Source: Microbacterium sp. CBA3102 (GTDB taxonomy: Bacteria; Actinomycetota; Actinomycetes; Actinomycetales; Microbacteriaceae). From it: a DNA stretch of 64,000 nucleotides. The notes beneath the pieces are model-generated. The model had not been told where the DNA came from and did not search any database. It saw only the letters and a list, made by a program, of their open reading frames with translations. Positions 43,659 to 52,055 of the stretch are shown here, piece after piece. Position 1 is the stretch's first letter, and the number at the start of each line of letters is the position of its first letter. Where the stretch lies: contig NZ_CP042412.1 in assembly GCF_007954505.1 (NCBI RefSeq), forward strand, positions 1,984,001 through 2,048,000, read 5' to 3'. The translations under genes were made by a program, and so were the position numbers.

Positions 43659-44984
43659 ATGACGACTGTTCCTCACCTGCGCACCGAGATCCCCGGACCC
43701 CGGTCACGCGAGCTCCATGCCCAGCGCGAAGCCGCCGTCGCCTCCGGCTTCGGCATCACCCTCCCGGTCTTCATCGAGCGAGCCGGCACCTCGACGCTCG
43801 AGGACGTCGACGGGAACACCCTCATCGACCTCGCATCCGGCATCGCGGTGACCAGTGTGGGGGCGGCGAACCCCGTCGTGCGCGCCGAGGTCGCCGCGCA
43901 ACTCGACCGGTTCACGCACACGTGCTTCATGGTGACCGAGTACGAGGGCTTCGTCCGCGTCGCGGAGTGGCTGAACGAGCACACACCCGGCGACTTCGAC
44001 AAGCGCACCGCACTGTTCAGCACCGGTGCTGAAGCCGTAGAGAACGCCGTCAAGATCGCACGGGCCCACACCGGTCGTCCCGCCGTGCTCGTGATCGACG
44101 AGGCGTACCACGGTCGATCGCTCCTGACGATGGCGATGACCGCGAAGGAACACCCGTACAAGACGGGCTTCGGGCCCTTCCCCGAGGCCGTGGTCCGCGC
44201 CCCCAACGCGAATCCGCTGCGCGGGCAGGGGGCGGATGCGGCCCTCGCCGAGATCGAGCGGCTCATCGCGGAGCACGGCCCGGAGCACTTCGCCGCCCTG
44301 GTCGTCGAACCGATCCAGGGCGAGGGCGGCTTCGTCGTTCCGGCTCCCGGGTTCCTCCCCGGCCTCCGCCGGATCACCGACGCCTACGGGATAGTCCTCG
44401 TCGTCGACGAGATCCAGTCCGGACTCGGCCGCACCGGGATGCTGTTCGCGAGCGCGCACGAGGGCGTCGCCGGTGACATCACCCTCACTGCGAAGGCGCT
44501 CGGAGGTGGCCTGCCGTTGAGCGCCGTGACGGGGCGTGCGGACATCATGGACGCCGCCCATCCCGGCGGGCTCGGCGGCACCTACGCGGGCAATCCGCTG
44601 GCGTGCGCGGCTGCGCTCGCCGTGTTCGAGGTGCTCGACGATCCGGGGCTCCTGCCGGGGGTGACCGGCATCGAGCGCTCGATCCGTCGGCATCTCGAGC
44701 CCCTGGTCGACGAGCTCGCCGTGGTCGCCGAGGTCCGCGGGCGCGGTGCGATGATGGCCGTCGAGTTCGCAGATCCGGGAACGCTCGCCCCTCGTCCCGA
44801 CCTCGCCCAGCGGGTCGCTGCGGCATGCCATGCGGCGGGGGTGATCGCCCTCACCTGCGGCACGCACGGCAACGTCATCCGGTTGCTCCCGCCCCTGGTG
44901 ATCGAAGAGGCCGTCCTGGAGGCCGGCCTGGACATCCTGACTGCATCCATCCGCACCGTCGTCGCCGAGGAGGCCGCCGCATGA
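43659..44984 (+). CDS. Omega-aminotransferase (GabT/DavT-like)
   Basis: This 441-residue class III PLP aminotransferase has AEAVENAVKIARAHTGRPAV, DEAYHGRSLLTMAMTAKEH, EPIQGEGGF, VDEIQSGLGRTG and the PLP lysine K279 in LTAKALGGGLP. It fits 4-aminobutyrate / 5-aminovalerate transaminases, which convert an omega-amino acid to its semialdehyde with 2-oxoglutarate as acceptor. Members act on C4 to C6 substrates, so exact preference is open. It is the first gene of a three-gene operon linked by ATGA/TGATG overlaps with an acyl-CoA dehydrogenase and an aldehyde dehydrogenase. Confidence 0.92.
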   Translation: MTTVPHLRTEIPGPRSRELHAQREAAVASGFGITLPVFIERAGTSTLEDVDGNTLIDLASGIAVTSVGAANPVVRAEVAAQLDRFTHTCFMVTEYEGFVRVAEWLNEHTPGDFDKRTALFSTGAEAVENAVKIARAHTGRPAVLVIDEAYHGRSLLTMAMTAKEHPYKTGFGPFPEAVVRAPNANPLRGQGADAALAEIERLIAEHGPEHFAALVVEPIQGEGGFVVPAPGFLPGLRRITDAYGIVLVVDEIQSGLGRTGMLFASAHEGVAGDITLTAKALGGGLPLSAVTGRADIMDAAHPGGLGGTYAGNPLACAAALAVFEVLDDPGLLPGVTGIERSIRRHLEPLVDELAVVAEVRGRGAMMAVEFADPGTLAPRPDLAQRVAAACHAAGVIALTCGTHGNVIRLLPPLVIEEAVLEAGLDILTASIRTVVAEEAAA

Positions 44985-46159
44985 CCGTTCCCGACCTGCT
45001 CGACTTCGACGAGCTCCTCACCGAGGACGAACGGGCCACGCGCGACCGCGTGCGCGCTTTCGTCGACACGCGCATCCGCCCCCACATCGCGGACTGGTAC
45101 GACCGCGCCGTCTTCCCGACCGAGCTCGTCCCGGAGCTCGCCGAGCTGGGCGTGCTGGGCATGCACCTCGACGGATACGGATGCGGCGGCCGCAGCGCCG
45201 TCGAGTACGGGATCGCAGCGATGGAGCTCGAGGCGGGCGACTCCGGTCTGCGCACCTTCGTCTCCGTGCAGGGCTCGCTCGCGATGAGTGCGATCCACAA
45301 GCACGGCAGCGAGGAGCAGAAGCAGGAATGGCTCCCGCGGATGGCGCGGGGAGAGGTCATCGGCTGCTTCGGCCTCACCGAGCCCAACTCCGGATCCGAC
45401 CCCTCCAGCATGACCACCTTCGCCCGTCGCGACGGAGACGGCTGGGTGCTCAACGGTGCGAAGCGCTGGATCGGGCTCGCCTCCATCGCCCAGGTCGCGA
45501 TCATCTGGGCGCAGACGGACGAGGGGGTGCGCGGCTTCCTCGTCCCGACGGACACGGCGGGCTTCGTGGCGACGCCCATCGCCCCGAAGCTGTCGATGAG
45601 GGCCTCGATCCAGTGCGACATCACGATGACGGATGTGAGGCTGCCCGCCGATGCCTTGTTGCCGGGGGCGCGGGGGCTGCGTGCGCCGTTCTCGTGCCTG
45701 AACGAGGCGCGGTACGGCATCGGCTGGGGGGTGATCGGTGCCGCACGCGACAGCTACGACGCGGCGCTGACATACGCCCGGTCGCGCATCCAGTTCAACC
45801 AGCCCATCGCCGCGTTCCAGCTCACCCAGCAGAAGCTGGTCGACATGGCGGTCGAGATCGAGAAGGCGCAGTTGGTCGCCCTGCGACTCGGACGGCTCAA
45901 GGACGCCGGGCGACTGGAGCCGCATCAGATCTCGGTCGCGAAGCTCAGCAACACCCGAGCGGCCATCGCGATCGCGCGTGAGGCGAGGACGCTCCTCGGC
46001 GGCAACGGCATCTCCGGCGACCACTCGCCACTGCGTCACGCCGCGAACCTCGAGTCGGTCCGTACCTACGAGGGCACCGACGAGGTGCACACGCTCGTGC
46101 TCGGGGCGCACATCACCGGATTCTCCGCGTTCCGCAGCACCGACTCCGAAGGAGCATGA
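44981..46159 (+). CDS. Glutaryl-CoA dehydrogenase-like acyl-CoA dehydrogenase
   Basis: This 392-residue flavoenzyme closely resembles glutaryl-CoA dehydrogenase: GLRTFVSVQGSLAMSAIHKHG (Arg91 in the place of the carboxylate-binding Arg), GCFGLTEPNSGSDPSSM, LNGAKRWIG and VRTYEGTDEVHTL with the catalytic Glu. Glutaryl-CoA would be oxidised and decarboxylated to crotonyl-CoA. A related dicarboxylyl-CoA substrate is possible. The gene overlaps both neighbours in the operon. Compare the second acyl-CoA dehydrogenase at 18045, which lacks the Arg. Confidence 0.9.
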   Translation: MTVPDLLDFDELLTEDERATRDRVRAFVDTRIRPHIADWYDRAVFPTELVPELAELGVLGMHLDGYGCGGRSAVEYGIAAMELEAGDSGLRTFVSVQGSLAMSAIHKHGSEEQKQEWLPRMARGEVIGCFGLTEPNSGSDPSSMTTFARRDGDGWVLNGAKRWIGLASIAQVAIIWAQTDEGVRGFLVPTDTAGFVATPIAPKLSMRASIQCDITMTDVRLPADALLPGARGLRAPFSCLNEARYGIGWGVIGAARDSYDAALTYARSRIQFNQPIAAFQLTQQKLVDMAVEIEKAQLVALRLGRLKDAGRLEPHQISVAKLSNTRAAIAIAREARTLLGGNGISGDHSPLRHAANLESVRTYEGTDEVHTLVLGAHITGFSAFRSTDSEGA

Positions 46160-47610
46160 TGGCCACCACGTACGATCTCCGACACTTCATCGACGGGACC
46201 TGGGTCACCGGCGAGGGACCGCTCCTGGTCGATGTCAACCCGAGCCGACCCGGCGACATCGTCGGGCCGGGCCCCGGCGCGTCCGCGGCCGACGTCGACC
46301 GTGCCTTCGCCGGTGCACGAGCCGCACTCGACGGATGGCGCCGGACTCCCGCCAGGGCGCGGGCCGCGATCCTGCTGCGAGCGGCCGACATCATCCACGC
46401 GAATCGCGAGGAGTGGGGGCGCGAGCTCGCGCGGGAGGAAGGGAAGACGCTCGTCGAGGCGATCGGCGAGACCGCGCATGCCGCGAACATCCTCCGCTTC
46501 CACGCGCAGGAGGTCGAGCGTCAGAGCGGCGGCCTGTTCGAGTCGCCGAGTGCCGGAGAGCGCATCCTCGTCATCCGTCGCCCGGTCGGGGTGATCGGGG
46601 CCATCACCCCGTTCAACTTCCCGATCTCGATCCCGGCCTGGAAGCTGGCCCCCGCCCTGGTCTGGGGGAACACGGTGGTCTGGAAGCCGGCGACCTTCGT
46701 CCCCCTGCTCGCGATGCGGTTCGCTCAGGCGCTCGAGCAGGCCGGGCTTCCGCAGGGCGTCCTGAACCTCGTGAACGGCGACGCCGGCGTGGGGGAGGCC
46801 ATCGTGTCGCATCCCGACGTGGATGCCGTCACGTTCACCGGTTCCACGAAGGTCGGCAGGATCATCGCCGCGCAGCTCGCCGCGCGCGGTGTTCCGTTCC
46901 AGGGGGAGCTCGGCGGGAAGAACGCGGCTCTCGTCCTCGCCGACGCCGACCTCGACGTCGCGGTGGAGCAGGTGGCGGTCGGAGCCTTCCGCGCGGCCGG
47001 ACAGAAGTGCACCGCGACCTCCCGGGTGATCGTGCACGAGGCTGTGGCGGACGAGTTCCTGCGACGACTCGCGATCCGCACCGAGCGGATGGTCGTGGGC
47101 GACGCGCAGGACGAGGGTGTCGAGGTGGGCCCCGTGGTCGATGCCCGAGCGCGCGATCGCGTGGCCGCCGCTCTGGTGCGCGCCCGGACCACGGCGAGAG
47201 CGGTCGTCGACGCCGGGCCGTACTCCTCCGGTGAGCTCGCCGAGGGGTACTTCATCCCCCCGTCGATCTTCGAGCTGAACGAGGCGGATCCGGGCGAACT
47301 GTGGACCGAGGAACTCTTCGGCCCGGTCATCGGGGTCCGCCGCGTCTCGTCCACCGCGGAAGGCATCGCGCTCGTGAACGACAGCGAGTACGGACTCTCG
47401 ACCGCCGTGTTCACGACCGGACTGGCCGAAGCACTCAGCGCGATCGAGGACATTCGCGTCGGGGTGGTGCACGTCAACTCGGCCTCCGCCGGCGCCGACC
47501 TGCACGTGCCGTTCGGGGGGAGCGGTGCCAGTGCCCTCGGCCCGAAGGAGCAGGGCGGCGCGGCCCGGGAGTTCTACACCGAGACCGCGACGGTGTATCT
47601 GCGCGGCTGA
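46159..47610 (+). CDS. Aldehyde dehydrogenase (semialdehyde type)
   Basis: This 483-residue NAD(P)-dependent dehydrogenase has catalytic Cys284 in GQKCTA and general base Glu250 in QGELGGKN, plus PFNFPISIPAWKLAPAL and FTGSTKVG near the cofactor. It would oxidise the semialdehyde formed by the upstream aminotransferase to a dicarboxylate, or the aldehyde produced by the amine oxidase. AAGGAG at 46149 is better spaced for ATG 46159 than for ATG 46156, so 46159 is used; the stop of the previous gene overlaps (TGATG). Confidence 0.92.
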   Translation: MATTYDLRHFIDGTWVTGEGPLLVDVNPSRPGDIVGPGPGASAADVDRAFAGARAALDGWRRTPARARAAILLRAADIIHANREEWGRELAREEGKTLVEAIGETAHAANILRFHAQEVERQSGGLFESPSAGERILVIRRPVGVIGAITPFNFPISIPAWKLAPALVWGNTVVWKPATFVPLLAMRFAQALEQAGLPQGVLNLVNGDAGVGEAIVSHPDVDAVTFTGSTKVGRIIAAQLAARGVPFQGELGGKNAALVLADADLDVAVEQVAVGAFRAAGQKCTATSRVIVHEAVADEFLRRLAIRTERMVVGDAQDEGVEVGPVVDARARDRVAAALVRARTTARAVVDAGPYSSGELAEGYFIPPSIFELNEADPGELWTEELFGPVIGVRRVSSTAEGIALVNDSEYGLSTAVFTTGLAEALSAIEDIRVGVVHVNSASAGADLHVPFGGSGASALGPKEQGGAAREFYTETATVYLRG

Positions 47611-47635
47611 CCCCGCCCGCCCGCCCGCCCGCCCC
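47611..47635 (+). repeat. Short CCCG tandem repeat
   Basis: Five CCCG-type units follow the aldehyde dehydrogenase stop directly, before the hairpin element. No function is evident. Confidence 0.7.
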
Positions 47636-47638
47636 TTC

Positions 47639-47720
47639 GCCGAGACCCCCGCTGCCCGCCGAGACCCCCGCCTGTCGACGTGTGCAGGCGGGGGTCCCGG
47701 CGGTGCGCGGGGGTCTCGGC
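47639..47720. repeat. 82-bp nested inverted-repeat element, copy B
   Basis: This copy matches 29229-29311 nearly throughout, including GCCGAGACCCCCG, CCTGTCGACGTGTGCAGG and the closing CGGGGGTCTCGGC, with one change in a stem (TCCCGG). It follows the aldehyde dehydrogenase operon, about 28 bases after its stop, and could terminate it. Confidence 0.75.
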
Positions 47721-47789
47721 GCAAGAGCGTTCCACAGCCATGTCCGATTTCCGCCAGTCGAGGTCGGTGGGTCGTGACAGGGTGGAGGC

Positions 47790-49310
47790 ATGAGCTTCCC
47801 CGTGACCGACTTCGACGAGCGCTATCGTGCGATCAGCGCCCGAGACACCCGCTTCGACGGGCAGTTCGTCACGGCCGTCCGCTCGACCGGGATCTACTGT
47901 CGTCCGAGCTGCCCCGCACGCACGCCCCGACCGCAGAACGTGACGTTCTATCCGACCAGTGCAGCTGCACACGAAGCGGGCTATCGCGCGTGCAAGAGGT
48001 GCCTGCCCGAAGCTGCTCCCGGATCACCGGACTGGAACCTGCGCGGCGACACCGCGGCACGGGCGATGCGGCTGATCTCCGACGGTGTCGTGGAACGGGA
48101 GGGCGTCCCCGGTTTGGCCGCGCGTCTCGGATACTCGAGCAGGCACCTCACCCGTCTGCTCAGCGCCGAACTGGGGGCCGGGCCTCTGGCCCTCGCGAGG
48201 GCGCATCGCGCGCACACGGCGCGGATGCTGCTGGTCGGCACCGACATGCCGATCTCCGATGTGGCCTTCTCGGCAGGCTTCGCCAGCATCCGGCAGTGCA
48301 ACGAGACGATCCGTGAGGTGTTCGACCTCACCCCCGGCGAGCTCCGCGCACGACGCCGGACGCCGGCCACGTCGACCCCGGGGGCGATCGACCTCGTGCT
48401 GCCGTACCGTGGTCCGCTCGACGCGAGCGGCATCTTCGCGTGGATGGCGGCGCGCGCGGTGCCCGGCGTCGAAGCGGTCTCCGAGTCGTCGTTCTCCCGG
48501 CACCTGCGCATGGCCGGAGGCGCGGCCTGGTTCGAGGTGCGGCAGGATCAGCGATCAGGCTTGCGTCTGCGTGCTCGGGTGGCCCGGCTCGGGGACCTGG
48601 CACCGCTGGTCTCGACCGTGCGTCGCCTCTTCGACCTCGACGCCGATCCTCTGGCGATCGATCAGGCGCTGTCCGCACATCCCGAGCTCGCCCCGCTCGT
48701 GGCCCGCACACCGGGCATCCGGGTGCCTGGATCGGCCGACCCCCATGAGATGCTCATCCGCGCCATGATCGGGCAGCAGATCACCGTGGTCGCCGCCCGC
48801 ACAGCGCTGACGGCGCTGACCGAAGCCCTGGGGGAGCGGACCGACGACGGGCTGCTGTTCCCGACCATGGCGGCCATCGCGGAGCACGGCGCCGAGGTGC
48901 TCCGTGGCCCGGCCGCGCGCATCCGGGCGATCACGGGTGCCGCCGCCGCCCTCGCCGACGACTCGCTCACCCTCACGGTCGGTGACGACGGTCCGATGCA
49001 GCGGGAGCGGCTCCTGGCGCTGCCCGGCATCGGACCCTGGACGGCCGACTACGTGCGCATGCGGATTCTCGGTGACCCCGACATCCTTCTTCCCGGCGAT
49101 GTCGCGTTGCGGGCGGGCGCGGCGGCCTCCGGCATCCCCGGAGAGGCGCGGGCGCTCACCGCCTGGGCGGAGCGCGCGGCTCCCTGGCGCAGCTACCTCA
49201 GCGCACACCTCTGGCGCGCCGCGCCGGTGCGCCCGGCGAGGACTCGGCGTGCGGCACCCCCGACGCGTCCCGCTCGCACCGATCACACGACCTCGAAGGA
49301 GACCTCATGA
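47790..49310 (+). CDS. Ada-AlkA fusion: methyl-responsive regulator/DNA glycosylase
   Basis: This 506-residue protein joins an Ada N-terminal zinc domain (Cys37, Cys41, Cys68, Cys71; Cys37 expected to accept a methyl from phosphotriesters), an AraC-type HTH (about residues 85-185) and an AlkA-like 3-methyladenine glycosylase with [21 protein letters not shown] and catalytic Asp in LPGDVAL. Such fusions sense alkylation, activate transcription and excise alkylated bases. The methyltransferase Ogt gene follows with ATGA overlap. It lies after the copy-B hairpin and probably starts a new transcript. Confidence 0.92.
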   Translation: MSFPVTDFDERYRAISARDTRFDGQFVTAVRSTGIYCRPSCPARTPRPQNVTFYPTSAAAHEAGYRACKRCLPEAAPGSPDWNLRGDTAARAMRLISDGVVEREGVPGLAARLGYSSRHLTRLLSAELGAGPLALARAHRAHTARMLLVGTDMPISDVAFSAGFASIRQCNETIREVFDLTPGELRARRRTPATSTPGAIDLVLPYRGPLDASGIFAWMAARAVPGVEAVSESSFSRHLRMAGGAAWFEVRQDQRSGLRLRARVARLGDLAPLVSTVRRLFDLDADPLAIDQALSAHPELAPLVARTPGIRVPGSADPHEMLIRAMIGQQITVVAARTALTALTEALGERTDDGLLFPTMAAIAEHGAEVLRGPAARIRAITGAAAALADDSLTLTVGDDGPMQRERLLALPGIGPWTADYVRMRILGDPDILLPGDVALRAGAAASGIPGEARALTAWAERAAPWRSYLSAHLWRAAPVRPARTRRAAPPTRPARTDHTTSKETS

Positions 49311-49804
49311 CCGCTCTCATCCAGACCATCGACACCCCGGACGGGGCCTTCACGATCCTCACCGACGACCGGCAGCGCGTGCTCGCCTCCGGGTGGACCT
49401 CCGATGTCGAGGCGATCCTCGGGCGGCTCTCGGCGGCGAACCGTCCCTTGCACGTGCGCGAGGGCGAGACCGATGCGGCAGCCGCGGCGCGGGCCTACTA
49501 CGGCGGCGATCTGTCGGCGATCGACACGGTCGCGGTCGCGCAGACCGGCACCGCGCTCCAACTCGCGGGATGGTCGGCTCTGCGTGCGATCGAACCCGGC
49601 GCTCCGCTCACCTACACCGGCTTCGCTGCGCGGCTCGGCAATCCGAACGCCGTCCGGGCGGCGGCGTCGATCTGCGCACGCAACGCCCCGGCGCTCTTCG
49701 TGCCGTGCCACCGGGTGCTGCGGACGGACGGCAGTCTCGGCGGATTCGCCTGGGGACTGAGCGTGAAGGAGAGCCTGCTGGCGCGGGAGTCGATCGGCGT
49801 TTGA
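49307..49804 (+). CDS. ogt: Methylated-DNA-protein-cysteine methyltransferase
   Basis: This 165-residue repair protein transfers an alkyl group from O6-alkylguanine to its own Cys134 in PCHRV; it is used once and then degraded. GSP-like [26 protein letters not shown] and [13 protein letters not shown] are family landmarks. Length fits the compact OGT form. Coupled to the Ada-AlkA gene by ATGA overlap, it completes a two-gene adaptive-response unit. Confidence 0.93.
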   Translation: MTALIQTIDTPDGAFTILTDDRQRVLASGWTSDVEAILGRLSAANRPLHVREGETDAAAAARAYYGGDLSAIDTVAVAQTGTALQLAGWSALRAIEPGAPLTYTGFAARLGNPNAVRAAASICARNAPALFVPCHRVLRTDGSLGGFAWGLSVKESLLARESIGV

Positions 49805-49826
49805 GTCGACCTCGGTCCCGGGATCG

Positions 49827-49861
49827 TCCCGATTCGTCGAACCTCCCTCGACGAATCGGGA
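49827..49861. terminator. Perfect 14-bp inverted repeat after ogt
   Basis: TCCCGATTCGTCGA (49827-49840) and its complement (49848-49861) flank a 7-nt loop. It probably terminates the repair operon. Confidence 0.65.
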
Positions 49862-49868
49862 ATGACTC

Positions 49869-49898
49869 TTGCTTTCAGCTGGTTCACAGCAATAGGCT
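49869..49898 (+). promoter_or_regulatory. Promoter TTGCTT-N18-TAGGCT
   Basis: TTGCTT (49869-49874) and TAGGCT (49893-49898) are 18 nt apart, the best -35/-10 pair I see in the window. Transcription would begin about 45 nt before the leader ORF. Confidence 0.55.
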
Positions 49899-49950
49899 GG
49901 TGGGCTGTCGCGCCGACCGGACGACACCGCCGAGCCCTGAGGAGGACACC

Positions 49951-50016
49951 ATGACATCGATCGCCACCGCGCGGATCGCAGCTCTCGGCTCGAACCCGGC
50001 ACGGCCGCTCCTCTAG
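49951..50016 (+). CDS. 21-codon leader peptide
   Basis: ATG 49951 has an excellent GAGGAGG (49939-49945) at 5 nt spacing. The frame gives a 21-residue peptide beginning [14 protein letters not shown] and ending RPLL before TAG. It lies between the promoter at 49869 and the ABC exporter, followed by a hairpin at 50045-50078. Short leader peptides of this kind control ribosome-responsive transport genes; the BmrB-BmrCD arrangement of Bacillus, where a leader peptide attenuates a heterodimeric ABC exporter, is a known parallel. Expression and role here are inferred. Confidence 0.6.
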   Translation: MTSIATARIAALGSNPARPLL

Positions 50017-50044
50017 CGCCGCCCCGCTCCCTTTCTTCCGCACC

Positions 50045-50078
50045 GGATGCCGGACTCCAGGAGTCCGCTCTCGCATCC
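50045..50078 (+). promoter_or_regulatory. Nested hairpin, candidate attenuator
   Basis: GGATGC (50045-50050) pairs with GCATCC (50073-50078), and inside CGGACT (50051-50056) pairs with AGTCCG (50062-50067). It is between the leader peptide stop and the exporter start, where ribosome stalling could alter folding. No strong T-run follows. Confidence 0.5.
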
Positions 50079-50123
50079 GACCCCATTCGCACTCGCTTTC
50101 CATACGAAACTCATCTGAGAGAC

Positions 50124-52055
50124 ATGTCCTCCTCGCCTTCCGCGCAGAACTCCTCGCCTTCCTCCACTCTTTCCACCCCGGCTGCACTGTGGCGCCTGAA
50201 GCCCTTCGTGAAGCCCGTCATCTGGCGGCTCGCCGGCGGTGCCGCCAGTGCGCTCATCGCCGCGCTCATCGCCCTGATGATCCCGATCGTCCTCGAACAG
50301 ATCATCTCCGGCCCGGTCCGGTCGGGAGAGATCAGCGCGATCGTCTGGGGCGCCGCGGCCGTCTTCGCGCTCGCCCTCGGCGAAGCGCTGATGGTCTGGC
50401 TGCGTCGTCAGTTCGTGCTCAATCCCTCGACCGAGGTCGAGTACAAGATGCGCACCGAGCTCTACTCGCGCCTGCAGACCCTTCCGGTGTCGTTCCACGA
50501 CCGCTGGGGCTCCGGCCAGCTGCTCAGCCGCATGATGCAGGACATCGGTCTCATCCGCCGTTGGCTCGCCTTCGGGCTGGTCCTGCTCGTCGTCAACGTG
50601 CTCACGATCATCATCGGTTCGATCCTGCTGTTCCGGTGGCACTGGCTGCTCGGTGCGATCTTCCTGGTGACCGCGATCCCGCTGTGGATCCGCGGCTACC
50701 TGTTCGAGAAGCGCTACGGCGCCCTGACCCGTCGCAGCCAGGATCAGGCCGGCGATCTCGCGACCAGCGTCGAGGAGAGCGTGCACGGCATCCGTGTGCT
50801 GAAGGCGTTCGGGCGCGGAAAGCATGCGCTCAGCCGTTTCAGCCGCCAGGCCGAGACGCTCCGCGAGACCGAGATGAGCAAGGCCGGCGCGATCGCGTCG
50901 ATCTGGTTCTGGCTCGACCTCATGCCGCAGATCGCGTTCGGTCTCAGCCTGATGTCCGGGATCTGGCTGATCTCGCAGGGGCAGATCGATGAGGCTCAGC
51001 TGTTCGCCTTCTTCGCGATGGCCGTCGTGCTGCGCTGGCCCATCGAGTCGATCGGCTTCCTGTTCTCGTTCATGCTCGACGCCCGCACGGCCACCGATCG
51101 CGTGTTCGACATCTTCTCCGAGACCAACACCATCACCAACCCGGAGAACCCGGTGCACATCGCGCATCCGCGCGGAGAGCTCGCGTTCGAGAACGCGCAC
51201 TTCCGCTACCAGGACGCCGGTTCGCACGAGCGGGATCTGCTCGACGGTATCGACCTGGTCCTGCGTCCCGGGGAGACCATGGCGCTGGTCGGGCTCACCG
51301 GCAGCGGGAAGACCACGCTCACCACGCTCCCGACGCGTCTGTACGACGTGACCGGGGGAAGGGTCACGCTCGACGGCGTCGATGTGCGAGACCTCCCGCT
51401 CGCCGAGCTCCGCCAGCACATCGCCATGGCGTTCGAGGACGCGACGCTGTTCTCGGCGACCGTCCGCGAGAACGTGCTGCTCGGCCGCGCCGAACTCGAC
51501 GTGCACAGCGAAGAGGGGGAGCGGGTGCTCCGCGAAGCCCTCGAGGTCGCTCAAGCGTCGTTCGTCGATGCGCTCCCCGAGGGCGTCGAGACCGTGATCG
51601 GTGAGGAGGGGCTCAGCCTCTCCGGTGGTCAGCGTCAGCGGCTGGCCCTCGCTCGCGCGGTGGCGGCGAAGCCGAAGGTGCTGGTGCTGGACGACCCGCT
51701 GTCGGCGCTCGACGTCGACACCGAGGCGCTCGTGGAGGAGGCGCTCCGGCACGTCCTCGCCGACACCACGGCCCTGATCGTCGCGCACCGCCCGTCGACG
51801 GTGGCACTCGCGGACCGGGTCGCCCTGCTCGAGGGTGGGCGCGTGACCGCGGTCGGCACCCACTCCGAGCTTCTGAAGACGAGCCGGCACTATCGGCATG
51901 TCATCTCCAGCCTGGAAGCGGAGGAGGCGGCGCGGACCGGAGCGATCCCGATCATCCGTGACGAGCAGCTCGCGGTCGCCGAAGAGGTCCGTGAGGGACT
52001 CGCGAAGCAGGCCGCGGACGAAGACCCGATCATCGAGAAGGAGGTGCAGCGATGA
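50124..52055 (+). CDS. ABC exporter half-transporter A (degenerate site)
   Basis: This 643-residue protein has an N-terminal six-helix membrane domain (about residues 35-330) and an ATPase domain with Walker [10 protein letters not shown], signature [15 protein letters not shown], and Walker [12 protein letters not shown], where Asp stands in place of the usual catalytic Glu. The partner encoded downstream has the intact DEA. A consensus and a degenerate site is typical of heterodimeric exporters such as TM287/288, LmrCD and BmrCD. It overlaps the partner (ATGA). Substrate likely a drug or lipid, but unproven. Confidence 0.92.
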   Translation: MSSSPSAQNSSPSSTLSTPAALWRLKPFVKPVIWRLAGGAASALIAALIALMIPIVLEQIISGPVRSGEISAIVWGAAAVFALALGEALMVWLRRQFVLNPSTEVEYKMRTELYSRLQTLPVSFHDRWGSGQLLSRMMQDIGLIRRWLAFGLVLLVVNVLTIIIGSILLFRWHWLLGAIFLVTAIPLWIRGYLFEKRYGALTRRSQDQAGDLATSVEESVHGIRVLKAFGRGKHALSRFSRQAETLRETEMSKAGAIASIWFWLDLMPQIAFGLSLMSGIWLISQGQIDEAQLFAFFAMAVVLRWPIESIGFLFSFMLDARTATDRVFDIFSETNTITNPENPVHIAHPRGELAFENAHFRYQDAGSHERDLLDGIDLVLRPGETMALVGLTGSGKTTLTTLPTRLYDVTGGRVTLDGVDVRDLPLAELRQHIAMAFEDATLFSATVRENVLLGRAELDVHSEEGERVLREALEVAQASFVDALPEGVETVIGEEGLSLSGGQRQRLALARAVAAKPKVLVLDDPLSALDVDTEALVEEALRHVLADTTALIVAHRPSTVALADRVALLEGGRVTAVGTHSELLKTSRHYRHVISSLEAEEAARTGAIPIIRDEQLAVAEEVREGLAKQAADEDPIIEKEVQR

